The notes beneath the pieces are model-generated. The model was given only the letters and a program-made list of their open reading frames with translations. It was not told the origin of the DNA and made no database searches. DNA of 64,000 nt, from the NCBI GenBank assembly GCA_020832285.1, contig JAFIFB010000061.1:26347-90346 (forward strand). The letters are read 5' to 3'. The stretch's first letter is position 1; every line of letters starts with the position of its first letter. The DNA comes from Balneolaceae bacterium (GTDB lineage: Bacteria; Bacteroidota; Rhodothermia; Balneolales; Balneolaceae). The translations under genes were made by a program, and so were the position numbers. Shown here one piece after another: positions 8,951 through 17,482 of this stretch.

Positions 8951-9697
8951 CTAACCTCTTCCTGCATAAGGCATCTCATTTGCCATAATAGTGAGCCATG
9001 GAATATTGGTGCCCGTAGGCAGGCTTGCCATATATACCACCGCCCTACCCACATCGGCAAGCTGCATGATGGGTTCGGGTTTCAGGGAGCCATCTGCTTG
9101 CATTACACCGGTTTGCATGCGTTTGGTCATGTCTGTGCCTGCATTTCCGATATCAATTTGACCACAATTAATATTAAACGCTCTACCATCCAGCATAATG
9201 GACTTGGTAAGCCCAGTGATAGCGTGTTTACTAGCGTTGTAAGGAACTGCTTGTGGTCTAGGTACATGGGAGGATATGGAGCCATTGTTAATGATCCTTC
9301 CCCCAATGGGCTTTTGGTTTTTCATCACTTTCACTGCTTCTCTGGCACAAAGATAGGAGCCAGTCAGGTTAGTGTCTATGACCCGCTTCCATTCTTCAAA
9401 AGGAAGCTCTTCCATAGGCACGGCCGGAGCGTTCACCCCAGCGTTATTGAACAGTAAATCTAATCTTCCAAAGTCCATTACCAATTTCTGATAGAATTCG
9501 CTAACTTCATCAGGCTTGGTAATATCTGCAGGATAGACCTTTACCTTTACAGAAGGACACAATTTTGCTGTTGCTTCAAGTGTAGCCTTGGTACGACCTA
9601 CAAGTGCCAAATGCCAAGAGGCCTCTGCAAGAGCAATGGAAACGGCCCTGCCTACTCCCGAACCTGCTCCGGTGATCAATGCAATTTTTTGGGTCAT
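8951..9697 (-). CDS. SDR-family NAD(P)-dependent oxidoreductase
   Basis: A 248-residue classical short-chain dehydrogenase. It shows the TGAGSGVGRA cofactor motif at residues 10-19, NNAGVNAP, a catalytic serine in NNGSISSHVP and the YNASK active-site tyrosine/lysine pair (VPYNASKHAITGL). The C-terminal part (TNIPWLTIMANEMPYAGRG) is typical of sugar- or polyol-oxidising members. It is five bases downstream of the DenD-like gene in the same operon, so a step in sugar-acid oxidation is the best guess; the substrate is not readable. Confidence 0.88.
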   Translation of the reverse strand: MTQKIALITGAGSGVGRAVSIALAEASWHLALVGRTKATLEATAKLCPSVKVKVYPADITKPDEVSEFYQKLVMDFGRLDLLFNNAGVNAPAVPMEELPFEEWKRVIDTNLTGSYLCAREAVKVMKNQKPIGGRIINNGSISSHVPRPQAVPYNASKHAITGLTKSIMLDGRAFNINCGQIDIGNAGTDMTKRMQTGVMQADGSLKPEPIMQLADVGRAVVYMASLPTGTNIPWLTIMANEMPYAGRG

Positions 9698-9702
9698 CTG
9701 CT

Positions 9703-10677
9703 TTATAGTTTTGGGAGTTGTATGTTTTCTTCCTGTATATAATTAAGGATCAATTCATCTACGGACTTGTCTTTCACAAAACCTAAGCTTTCAGCGACAC
9801 TGCAGTTAAAATAGTGCGGCCAAGTTAAGACTATGCTCTGCAAAAATTCATCCGGTTCATAGGTAGCCAGACCTGCCACTTTAGGTCCGGCAATTCTTTC
9901 CAGGCTTTTCAGCATTTCCCCCACGGAAGCAGTAATGCCGGGCAAAGTGATTATCCTATCTTCACCCAACTTTCCGGCATCTATATTTGCAGCATGAAGG
10001 AAGTTTTGTATCACCCTCTTTGGGGACAATAACCAGAATTTAGCTGAATCCTGTACGGGATAAGTAGTTTCCTGCCCTTTTAGTGGTTCTCTGATGATAC
10101 CACTCAAAAATGAAGAAGTGGCCGCATTGGGCTTCCCTGGCCTCACCGAAATAGTAGGCAGCCTAATACTTCGGGCATCCACGAAACATCTGCGGCTGTA
10201 GTCATTTATCAGCAGCTCCACCATAGCTTTTTGGGTGCCATAGCTGCTTCTTGGTTTTGGTCCGGTGGTATGAGTGATGGTTTGCTTTACATCGCCCCCG
10301 AACACCGCACAGGCACTGGCAAAGACAATTCTGGGGTGAAAGTCCATATTCCGACAAATCTCCAGCATTTGCAAGGATGCATGAAAATTCACCTTCATAC
10401 CCAATTCAAAATTTTTCTCAGCTTCCCCACTTACCACTGCGGCAAGGTGAAAGATAATATCAGGTTTATGCTCTAACAAGCTTTGCATGGTGGAGGCCTC
10501 GCTGAAATCTGTGGCAATGCACCTGAATTTTTCATTCTTTTTCAATTCATCAGGGAAGGTCAGATCCACCAAGGTAAGTCGGGAAACATGTCCCATGTGC
10601 AATCCTCCATGGTTGGCAATGGTAAAGGCCAGCCTACTGCCTAAAAAACCTCCACCTCCTAAAATCAGTACTTTCAT
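9703..10677 (-). CDS. denD: DenD-like D-erythronate/sugar-acid dehydrogenase
   Basis: A 324-residue extended SDR of the DenD family, which oxidises D-erythronate-type four-carbon acids at C2 before phosphorylation and decarboxylation. It has the Rossmann motif GGGGFLGSRLA at residues 7-17, HLAAVVSGEAE, a SYGTQKAM catalytic Y-x3-K segment and RLPTISVRPG. These are characteristic of this clade, as opposed to UDP-sugar epimerases. It lies between the GntP permease and the SDR. The usual kinase (OtnK/DUF1537) and aldolase partners are not seen in the window, so the pathway is incomplete here and the exact substrate is inferred. Confidence 0.78.
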   Translation of the reverse strand: MKVLILGGGGFLGSRLAFTIANHGGLHMGHVSRLTLVDLTFPDELKKNEKFRCIATDFSEASTMQSLLEHKPDIIFHLAAVVSGEAEKNFELGMKVNFHASLQMLEICRNMDFHPRIVFASACAVFGGDVKQTITHTTGPKPRSSYGTQKAMVELLINDYSRRCFVDARSIRLPTISVRPGKPNAATSSFLSGIIREPLKGQETTYPVQDSAKFWLLSPKRVIQNFLHAANIDAGKLGEDRIITLPGITASVGEMLKSLERIAGPKVAGLATYEPDEFLQSIVLTWPHYFNCSVAESLGFVKDKSVDELILNYIQEENIQLPKL

Positions 10678-10704
10678 ATTTGGTTTTTAAGTTAGTTTAT
10701 CAAA

Positions 10705-12078
10705 TTAAATCAATGGAAATAACCATGCTAGCATAAGCACTTGAGCCAATCCTACCAGACTGATTGCCGCCAATACCAAGGTCCATGTTTGAAGCCCCTC
10801 CTTTTCAGAAAACCCACTCATTTTAGACACCACCCAAAATCCGGAATCATTCATCCAGGAAATGAACAAAGAACCAAATCCCATAGCAAGTAATAAGTAT
10901 ACTGGATGGTAAGGCAAGGCAATGTCCGTTCCTGCAAGAGCAGTCATAATAGAAGCTGCGGAGATCATAGCTACCGTACCTGAACCCTGGGCGGTTTTAA
11001 ATACGGCGGCAATTATCCAGGCCAAAAGGATATAATGTACCTGAAAGCCATCTGTGGCATATCGGATGGCCTCCCCTATACCGCTGTGACCAATCATTGC
11101 GCCATAAGCTCCACCTGCACTGGTGATAAGTATAATCAGGCCCCCAATTTCCAATGGCCTGGAAATCCCGCCCCATAGCTCTCTGGCATTCAACCCCTGT
11201 GCCCTGGCCCAGACATATAGTGCTATTAGCGTCCCCACGGTCATGGCGATATTTTTATTTCCCTGAAAAGCAATCCAAGGAGGAACCTCTTCTCCAAAAG
11301 CTGCCACCATGGATGCCAGACTGATCATAATCAAAGGCATAATTATGGGCAAAATTGACACCAGCAGGGATGGAGGGCGCTGAAGTGGCTTTTGCGAATT
11401 GCTGGCCACCCTTAATGGTATTTTAAAGGTTTTATTTTGCCAACTTCCCATTAGTATCACTACCACCGCTGGCAGGATCCCCGCCAACAATCCACAAACG
11501 ATGACCAATCCCAAATCCAGCCCCATGGTTTCGGCCATGATCAAGGGTCCCGGGGTAGATGGCACCAAGCTATGTGTGATTACTCCACCACCTGCTATGG
11601 CCACTACGTATAACACGAAATTTTTGCCGGTTTTCTGGGCCAGGGTAATGCCTAATGGGATTAACAGGAAAAAGACGGTGTCCAAAAAAACCGGAATGGA
11701 AAGGATAAATCCCGCAATTAGAAGTGCAAAAGCGGCTCCTTTTTCCCCAAATTTTTTCAATAATACATTCACTATTTTGGCGGCGGCTCCACTCTCCATC
11801 ATCGCTGCACCAATAACCGCGGCCAGGGCAATTACCCAGGCGATTCTTCCGGCCATTATACCAAATTCCATCATGGGCAACTCCACTGCGGTCACCCAGG
11901 ATGCCTCACCTGCCACGGTGGCAGGAAGTTCAGGTGTAAGGAAACCCACAAAAATTGCGGCCAGGATAAGGGCAATAAAGGGATGAAACCGCAATTTAGT
12001 GATCAATATGACCAACAGAATCACACTAAACAATAACACCAAAAATGGCCAGGTCATTGGGTCACTCATCAAAGTCAT
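10705..12078 (-). CDS. GntP-family gluconate/sugar-acid permease
   Basis: A 457-residue inner-membrane proton symporter of the GntP family for gluconate or related acids. Family segments include HPFIALILAAIFVG, SGAAAKIVNVLLKKFGEKGA, the long hydrophobic LSIPVFLDTVFFLLIPLG, HSLVPSTPGPLI, TAQGSGTVAMISAASIM and SWMNDSGFWVVSKMSG. About twelve to fourteen helices are visible. Its ATG overlaps the stop of a 37-codon upstream ORF (ATGA), suggesting translational coupling. Together with denD and the SDR it forms an uptake-plus-oxidation operon. Confidence 0.93.
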   Translation of the reverse strand: MTLMSDPMTWPFLVLLFSVILLVILITKLRFHPFIALILAAIFVGFLTPELPATVAGEASWVTAVELPMMEFGIMAGRIAWVIALAAVIGAAMMESGAAAKIVNVLLKKFGEKGAAFALLIAGFILSIPVFLDTVFFLLIPLGITLAQKTGKNFVLYVVAIAGGGVITHSLVPSTPGPLIMAETMGLDLGLVIVCGLLAGILPAVVVILMGSWQNKTFKIPLRVASNSQKPLQRPPSLLVSILPIIMPLIMISLASMVAAFGEEVPPWIAFQGNKNIAMTVGTLIALYVWARAQGLNARELWGGISRPLEIGGLIILITSAGGAYGAMIGHSGIGEAIRYATDGFQVHYILLAWIIAAVFKTAQGSGTVAMISAASIMTALAGTDIALPYHPVYLLLAMGFGSLFISWMNDSGFWVVSKMSGFSEKEGLQTWTLVLAAISLVGLAQVLMLAWLFPLI

Positions 12079-12188
12079 AGGGATTGCTGCAAAAATTCGG
12101 CTATCCGCTTATCCTTTTCTGAATTTTCCTGAGCCAAAGCATGGAAAATCACTGACAGACCGACCATAAACAAACTTATTGTCTTCAT
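12075..12188 (-). CDS. 37-residue ORF with signal peptide, coupled to the permease
   Basis: ATG at 12188 opens a 37-residue frame: MKTISLFMVGLSVIFHALAQ, then a charged tail ending in EFLQQSL. The first 20 residues are a good signal peptide with an ALAQ cleavage site. Its TGA overlaps the permease ATG as ATGA. It may be the truncated start of a secreted sugar-acid-pathway enzyme left in place as a translation leader, or a true small exported peptide. No family is recognised, but the coding look and the overlap argue that it is translated. Confidence 0.5.
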   Translation of the reverse strand: MKTISLFMVGLSVIFHALAQENSEKDKRIAEFLQQSL

Positions 12189-12333
12189 GGCATTTTGATT
12201 TAGAGGAAAAAGTTCTAAAAAATTCTACGGATTTTAAGTAAATAAGTAAAAAAAAACGAGTCTTAAAAGACTGAATGGAATAAATTTAGACGCTATTTCG
12301 GCTTTTTTATAATCCGCTTTTAAATTTAATGGA

Positions 12334-12633
12334 CTAAATATTTATTGACCCGGCTATAATTTTTTTATAAACCTCACAAAAATGCACCATTACCCCTGGC
12401 TTTTTCTGCTCTTTTCGTTCAATTAACAAACCAAGAGTCAGCATCTTCTGGGCAAATTCCTGGCGAAGCAGCTCTTTGTCCAATCCGGACAATATCTGTT
12501 CCGGTCGGTGATAATCGGCTCTGGTCAATTTGATGTTTATTCCCCAGTGGCGTAGCCCATCACCAAGCTGCCGTTTATGAATGGCCATCATTTTGGTCAG
12601 GTGGTGGTACTCTTTCACCTGGTGGAAAAACAT
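12334..12633 (-). CDS. Unknown 99-residue ORF, possibly a gene remnant
   Basis: A basic, soluble 99-residue frame (MFFHQVKEYHHLTKMMAIHK at the start, ending KIIAGSINI). No signal peptide, membrane segment or known motif is seen. The composition is protein-like (balanced charges, predicted helices, few low-complexity runs), but its position between the permease operon and a polysaccharide region also suits the C-terminal remnant of a longer gene. There is no obvious ribosome site upstream. I do not recognise it. Confidence 0.35.
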   Translation of the reverse strand: MFFHQVKEYHHLTKMMAIHKRQLGDGLRHWGINIKLTRADYHRPEQILSGLDKELLRQEFAQKMLTLGLLIERKEQKKPGVMVHFCEVYKKIIAGSINI

Positions 12634-12754
12634 CCGGTGGGTGCTCAGATTGTTTTTTCAAAAAAGTTCCGGCAGGGGCGAACCAACATAGCTCCGTGCT
12701 TTATCTCGGGATAACATAAATCGCGTTATCACAGGAGAGTCCGCCTTGCGGGCG

Positions 12755-13270
12755 TTATGAACTCGAATCTTTTGGTGAGGTTTCCCGGTTAGCTTTTTCC
12801 TCGGCAAAAATAAAGACCACAAAACCCAGGCAAACAAGGGGAGAAAGGTAGACGATCATAAAGTCTGCTGCGATAAATCCTGCTACTGAAAAGTGAATTC
12901 CCGCCAATAAAAAAACCAATACCAAAACCTCTATCACTGCCTGAAGAGCCGGAAGTATGAGAATCGTCCTGATGGAGGGCAAAAAATAGAGCACTCCAAG
13001 CATCCCAAAAAGAAAAAAAAATCCAAATTGAGGCATATAGGCTAAAACCAGTTCAGACTCACCTGAGGCAAAGTGAATAAGCACGGAACGGGGAACAAGA
13101 AAAGCTTCATTAGCAAGACCCCAGTTTTCAGAACTATTCAACAAGATTGAGTAGACTACATATTCATTATGGAGAGCCCTGAGCGGGCGGATCGCAAAAA
13201 AATAAAACAGGACCATCATAAACATGGCTCCGCTTTTTATTAAATAGTTATTATTTTTAGAAATAACCAT
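12755..13270 (-). CDS. Unknown small membrane protein near polysaccharide genes
   Basis: A 171-residue protein with an N-terminal helix (SGAMFMMVLFYFFAIRPLR), a periplasm-like loop (about 35-75) and three further hydrophobic segments (80-155), ending in a charged tail. The layout of one helix, an extracytoplasmic loop and a helix bundle resembles small membrane partners of exosortase systems. That is only an impression from shape and context, and no exosortase gene is visible. It is divergently transcribed from the glycosyltransferase at 13440 across a 169-base promoter region. Confidence 0.6.
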   Translation of the reverse strand: MVISKNNNYLIKSGAMFMMVLFYFFAIRPLRALHNEYVVYSILLNSSENWGLANEAFLVPRSVLIHFASGESELVLAYMPQFGFFFLFGMLGVLYFLPSIRTILILPALQAVIEVLVLVFLLAGIHFSVAGFIAADFMIVYLSPLVCLGFVVFIFAEEKANRETSPKDSSS

Positions 13271-13439
13271 GTTTTACCTAACCTCATTCTGAATCATAGG
13301 TTTATCTTGACATATTTATATTGTCTGATTACCGTAATATCCCCAAAAACATGATTTTTTCGCATCTGTATATTCGTTTCTAATCACCAATCATATCAGA
13401 TCTACCTTGAAAAGCAGAGTTTGATCACTATACTAGTTC

Positions 13440-14543
13440 ATGAAAATTGGATTTAATCTTACAAATTACAATTCTGACAAAATAACCGGAACTGGATATT
13501 TTAGTAAACGCTTGTTATTGGAACTTTTGGATAGAAACATACCTGGTTTAACAGTATATATTTTTTTGCAAAATCACATTCATCCATCAGTTTTTGGTGT
13601 TTATGAGCTTTCCGATTCAGTCATTGTAAAAAGAACTCCCCGTTTTAAATTTCGCGCCCTCAGGGTTTTTTACGAGCAATTAATTCTTCCGTTCAGGATA
13701 TGCAATCTGGATATTATTTTTTCCCCTTCTGTCGGTGGACCCGCTTTTTGCAAACCCAGTCGAATTATTGCTATTCATGACATGATCCCGTTTATCTTCA
13801 AAAAAAAGTATGGATTAATCCAAAATAATTACATTAAACTCATGATTCGTTTACTCGGAAAGCGGGCTCATCAGATTATAACTGTATCAGAAAACAGTAA
13901 AAATGATATAGTCCGTTTTACTTCTGTCTCAGAAAATAAAATTACCATCATCTACAATTTTATAAACAATCTTGCTGAGGAAAATGAAAAAAAACGAGAA
14001 AACTACTTTTTATCGGTATCAACCTTACAACCGGGTAAAAATCTGATCGCCCTATTTGAGTCCTTCGACATGTTTATTCGGAAAACAGGAAGAAAAGATT
14101 TCAAGCTTTATGTTATAGGAAGTAAAGGCTGGAATACAAAAAAAATATTTCAAATAAAAGATACCCTTAAGTTTTCCGGGAATATCATTATCAAGGGTTA
14201 TTTATCGGAATCGGAGTTAGAATTGTTTTACAGAAACTGTACCGCATTGATTTGTCTTAGCCATTACGAAGGATTTGGATTGCCTCCACTTGAGGCTATG
14301 TACTACTCTAAGCCCTCCATTGTATCAAACAATTCTTCTTTTCCAGAAGTTGTAAACGGAGCTGGTATACTTGTTAATCCGAATGATAAAGAAAATATTT
14401 TCCAGGCAATGGTAAGTATACTTGACAGTGAGATTCGAAGAAAACTACAAAAACAGATACCAAAACAGATCAAAAAATTCAATCCCAAAAAAGAAACTGA
14501 CAAATTTATATATCTGATAAATTCACTGGTTAAGAAAGATTAA
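13440..14543 (+). CDS. Family 4 glycosyltransferase
   Basis: A 367-residue retaining GT-B enzyme that would transfer a sugar from a nucleotide donor to a lipid-linked or glycan acceptor in the cytoplasm. The N-terminal half has GTGYFSKRLLLELL. The C-terminal GT4 domain (PF00534) carries YFLSVSTLQPGKNL, IKGYLSESELELFYRNC and the E-x7-E signature in HYEGFGLPPLEAMYYSKP, followed by SNNSSFPEV. It is notably AT-rich compared with flanking housekeeping genes, as is common in laterally exchanged polysaccharide genes. It converges with the GT2 gene at 14570. Confidence 0.9.
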   Translation: MKIGFNLTNYNSDKITGTGYFSKRLLLELLDRNIPGLTVYIFLQNHIHPSVFGVYELSDSVIVKRTPRFKFRALRVFYEQLILPFRICNLDIIFSPSVGGPAFCKPSRIIAIHDMIPFIFKKKYGLIQNNYIKLMIRLLGKRAHQIITVSENSKNDIVRFTSVSENKITIIYNFINNLAEENEKKRENYFLSVSTLQPGKNLIALFESFDMFIRKTGRKDFKLYVIGSKGWNTKKIFQIKDTLKFSGNIIIKGYLSESELELFYRNCTALICLSHYEGFGLPPLEAMYYSKPSIVSNNSSFPEVVNGAGILVNPNDKENIFQAMVSILDSEIRRKLQKQIPKQIKKFNPKKETDKFIYLINSLVKKD

Positions 14544-14569
14544 TCATTGATACCGGTTGGTTAAAGTTA

Positions 14570-15418
14570 CTATTGTCGGAAATAACGTTTTATTGCTATC
14601 ATTGCATCATATGTAAAAGTAATTTCGAGTAAAAGTTTCGTAACATCGAAAAGAGTTTGTAGCGAGAGTGATGTAATCCTGCTTAATCCTGAATAGTTTT
14701 TACGTATCATCTGTTGGCGAAAAACCATCCATTCAAATCGTTTCTTTATTTTATCTTTTTTACTAAGATTATGCTTTAAATATATATAGTGAATTGAGTC
14801 ACAAATCGTGATAGAGCTGGAATGGCGCAACAACCGAATCAGCAGGTCTTTATCTTCAGCCTTTTTGTTTGACACATCAAACCCGCCAGTATGTAAAAAA
14901 AGAGATTTTTTTATCAAAATCGCATTCAAATGGACAGGACTAATGGGTGAATATGCAATTTTTCTGATGATCTGTTCGGGAGTCATTCCTTTATTAAGTT
15001 TCCGAACAATTGAAATATTACCCCCTTCACCCACGATTTTAAATTGACCGATTGCCATTTCGGAATCAGCATTTCGAGCACATTCCAAATTTTTTTTAAA
15101 ATTTACAGAATCAATACTATCGTCAGCATCTAAAAATGAAAGATATTCACCCCTTGAAAGTTTAACCCCTTCATTAAGTGCTTCTGCCCGTCCACTATTT
15201 GAAATAGTTATTGATTTGAACGACACCCATTTTAGGTTTACAGCCTTTTTTTCAAATCTATCAATCACATTTTGTGTATCATCTCTTGATCCGTCATTAA
15301 CAACAACAATTTCGACAGGCAAATTTTCAAGTGAAAACAGACTTTCCAACGCAACCGATAAAGTGGATGCCATATTATAAACGGGAATTATAACGGTTAC
15401 TTCTGGATATTCTCTCAA
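14570..15418 (-). CDS. Family 2 glycosyltransferase
   Basis: A 282-residue inverting GT-A enzyme. The N-terminal fold is textbook: VTVIIPVYNMASTLSVALES, IVVVNDGSRDDT and the metal-binding YLSFLDADDSID (DxD). The second half has FDVSNKKAEDKDLLIRLL, matching the ED-containing acceptor-side motif. No membrane helix is visible, so it is cytoplasmic or peripheral. It lies about 100 bases downstream of the PglF-like dehydratase on the same strand and probably works on the same surface glycan. Confidence 0.92.
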   Translation of the reverse strand: MREYPEVTVIIPVYNMASTLSVALESLFSLENLPVEIVVVNDGSRDDTQNVIDRFEKKAVNLKWVSFKSITISNSGRAEALNEGVKLSRGEYLSFLDADDSIDSVNFKKNLECARNADSEMAIGQFKIVGEGGNISIVRKLNKGMTPEQIIRKIAYSPISPVHLNAILIKKSLFLHTGGFDVSNKKAEDKDLLIRLLRHSSSITICDSIHYIYLKHNLSKKDKIKKRFEWMVFRQQMIRKNYSGLSRITSLSLQTLFDVTKLLLEITFTYDAMIAIKRYFRQ

Positions 15419-15515
15419 AAAAATTGGCTGATTTTTGAATTATTTTGACCGAAGAGAGATGATAATGAACCCAATCAAAAATCTGAATTATTTTTTGAGA
15501 AATAAATGCAACACG

Positions 15516-17378
15516 TTAAACACTGAAAGACTCTGTTTCGCAGCCACTGTATGTGGGTACGATCCGTTGAATTTCCTGAAGAATCTTTTCCCTGTTCCCT
15601 TCTAATGCTATTTCTCTGAGCTTTTCTATTCTTTGTTCGAGATCAGGGAGCACTCCGTTTTTAGGAGAAATATAAATTTTTTCATGTTTGGTCGTATGAA
15701 TACCTTCATCGTCAGTTAAGAGTTCTTCAAAGAGTTTTTCACCGGGCCGTATACCGGAATACGTGATTTTAATATCCAGATCGGGTTCAAGTCCGCTAAG
15801 TTTGATCAGATCTCGTGCCATCTGTTCTATATTCACAGGTTCACCCATATCAAGCAAATAAACAGCTCCATTTTGGTTGAGGGCACCTGCCTGTAATACC
15901 AACTGAGATGCCTCCGGAATAGTCATAAAGTAACGGACCATTTCCGGATGTGTTACAGTTACAGGGCCCCCTCTCTTAATCTGATCTTTAAAAAGCGGAA
16001 TAACACTACCCCTGCTGCCCAATACATTCCCAAAACGCACAGATACAAAAACATTCTTTTCTTCCGCGTGATTGGCACCCCACTCAACGATATGTTCGGA
16101 TATTCGCTTGCTGGCCCCCATTACTGAAGTGGGATTTACAGCTTTGTCAGTTGAAATATTTACAAAATGTGATACACCGTGTTCAAGCGCAAGATTCACA
16201 ACATTTCGTGTGCCGATAACATTATTCAATATCGCCTGAGCAGGATTGTCTTCCATTAATGGAACATGCTTGTGTGCAGCTGCATGGTACACCACATCCG
16301 GTTTTTCATTTTGGAAAATATGACTCAGGCTGTTGTAATCTCTTACATCACATATTCGGGTACAATAATCCAGATGTTGAAACTCACTGCTGATTTGGTT
16401 TACCAATTGATGAAGACTGTTTTCTCCCCTGCCTAATAGAATTACATGTCTCGGGTTAAATCTTGAAACCTGGCGTACAATTTCTGAACCAATCGAACCA
16501 CCGGCTCCGGTGACTAAAATCTTTCTTTCTTCAATGCAGCTCCTGATCTCTTCAGAATTAAGGATTACCGGTTTCCGCCTGAGCAGATCGGCTACGTCTA
16601 CGTTCCTGATCTGATTGATCGTTACTTTGCCACTTACAAGATCATAAATACCTGGTATGATTCGGTAGCGCACTTTACTTTTCCTTGCTCTTTCAACAAC
16701 TTTTCGAATTGTCTCTCCCGATTCAGAGGGCATTGCAATTAGTATTTCATCAATTTCCATTTTTTTTACAATTCCGGAGAGTTCTTCAATCGTCCCTTTT
16801 ACAGGAATACCCAGAATTCGCTGATTTTGTTTGGACAAATCATCATCCAAAAAAGCCACAGGTAACATTTTTTCCCTGGGGTGTTTCAGCATCTCTCTTG
16901 CGGCCATAGTGCCACTTTCTCCTGCTCCAACAATCAATATTCTTTTTTTCTCATCAGAAACTTTGGGTGAGGATTGGCGGTACTTAATAAGAAACCTTGC
17001 AGTAGCCCTCATGAAGGCCAATGCCGGAACTCCAAGCAGAAACTCCAATACAGGAATGGAAACAGGTATGACATAAATATCCCTGACAAACATTACAACA
17101 AGTAAAAAAGGTAAGGCAACAGAAACTGTAATTCTTACAATCTGAAAAAGATCTGCATAACTTGTATTTCTCCAGGCCTGCATGTAAGAACCGGACAGAT
17201 ATACAACCAGGGTTTTAAATATTGCAAGTATACCTGTTACAGCTAAAATCTGGCTCTCATATCCTTGAATGTTCCCATCAAAACGTATCAGGTAAGCTAA
17301 AATCGTAACAGAAGTCCACACCAAAACATCAAGAATGAACTTTACACTTTTTCTGTAATTATAAATGGTATCTTTCAT
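15516..17378 (-). CDS. Membrane-bound UDP-sugar 4,6-dehydratase (PglF/CapD/WbpM type)
   Basis: A 620-residue enzyme that makes UDP-4-keto-6-deoxy sugars for surface glycans. Four N-terminal helices (about 10-130) anchor it. A first Rossmann-like domain starts at ILIVGAGESGTMAARE (about 148) and the catalytic SDR domain at ILVTGAGGSIGSEIVRQ (about 288). The active-site string STDKAVNPTSVMGASKR carries threonine-aspartate and a methionine-x3-lysine pair in place of the usual Tyr-x3-Lys, as in this long membrane subfamily. It probably feeds the DegT aminotransferase just upstream (17483-18760), giving a 4-amino-4,6-dideoxy sugar as in Pgl or bacillosamine-type routes. Confidence 0.94.
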   Translation of the reverse strand: MKDTIYNYRKSVKFILDVLVWTSVTILAYLIRFDGNIQGYESQILAVTGILAIFKTLVVYLSGSYMQAWRNTSYADLFQIVRITVSVALPFLLVVMFVRDIYVIPVSIPVLEFLLGVPALAFMRATARFLIKYRQSSPKVSDEKKRILIVGAGESGTMAAREMLKHPREKMLPVAFLDDDLSKQNQRILGIPVKGTIEELSGIVKKMEIDEILIAMPSESGETIRKVVERARKSKVRYRIIPGIYDLVSGKVTINQIRNVDVADLLRRKPVILNSEEIRSCIEERKILVTGAGGSIGSEIVRQVSRFNPRHVILLGRGENSLHQLVNQISSEFQHLDYCTRICDVRDYNSLSHIFQNEKPDVVYHAAAHKHVPLMEDNPAQAILNNVIGTRNVVNLALEHGVSHFVNISTDKAVNPTSVMGASKRISEHIVEWGANHAEEKNVFVSVRFGNVLGSRGSVIPLFKDQIKRGGPVTVTHPEMVRYFMTIPEASQLVLQAGALNQNGAVYLLDMGEPVNIEQMARDLIKLSGLEPDLDIKITYSGIRPGEKLFEELLTDDEGIHTTKHEKIYISPKNGVLPDLEQRIEKLREIALEGNREKILQEIQRIVPTYSGCETESFSV

Positions 17379-17482
17379 AGCTGCTTATATATGTATGAAT
17401 GCAACATGAGATCACCTCCCCCTCTTGCAAAGATATACAATAATACTAAATAAAATTATATCTCCAACACGCTTATAATACT

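Noticed and set aside
12640..12760. Possible recombination site (GCGTTATCAC and GGGCGTTATG)
   Set aside because: Two short GCGTTAT-like motifs alone do not form a recombination site with paired arms, and no integrase is nearby.
13271..13439. Exosortase locus
   Set aside because: The membrane protein at 12755-13270 only resembles exosortase partners in shape; no exosortase or PEP-CTERM/sorting-tail protein is visible.
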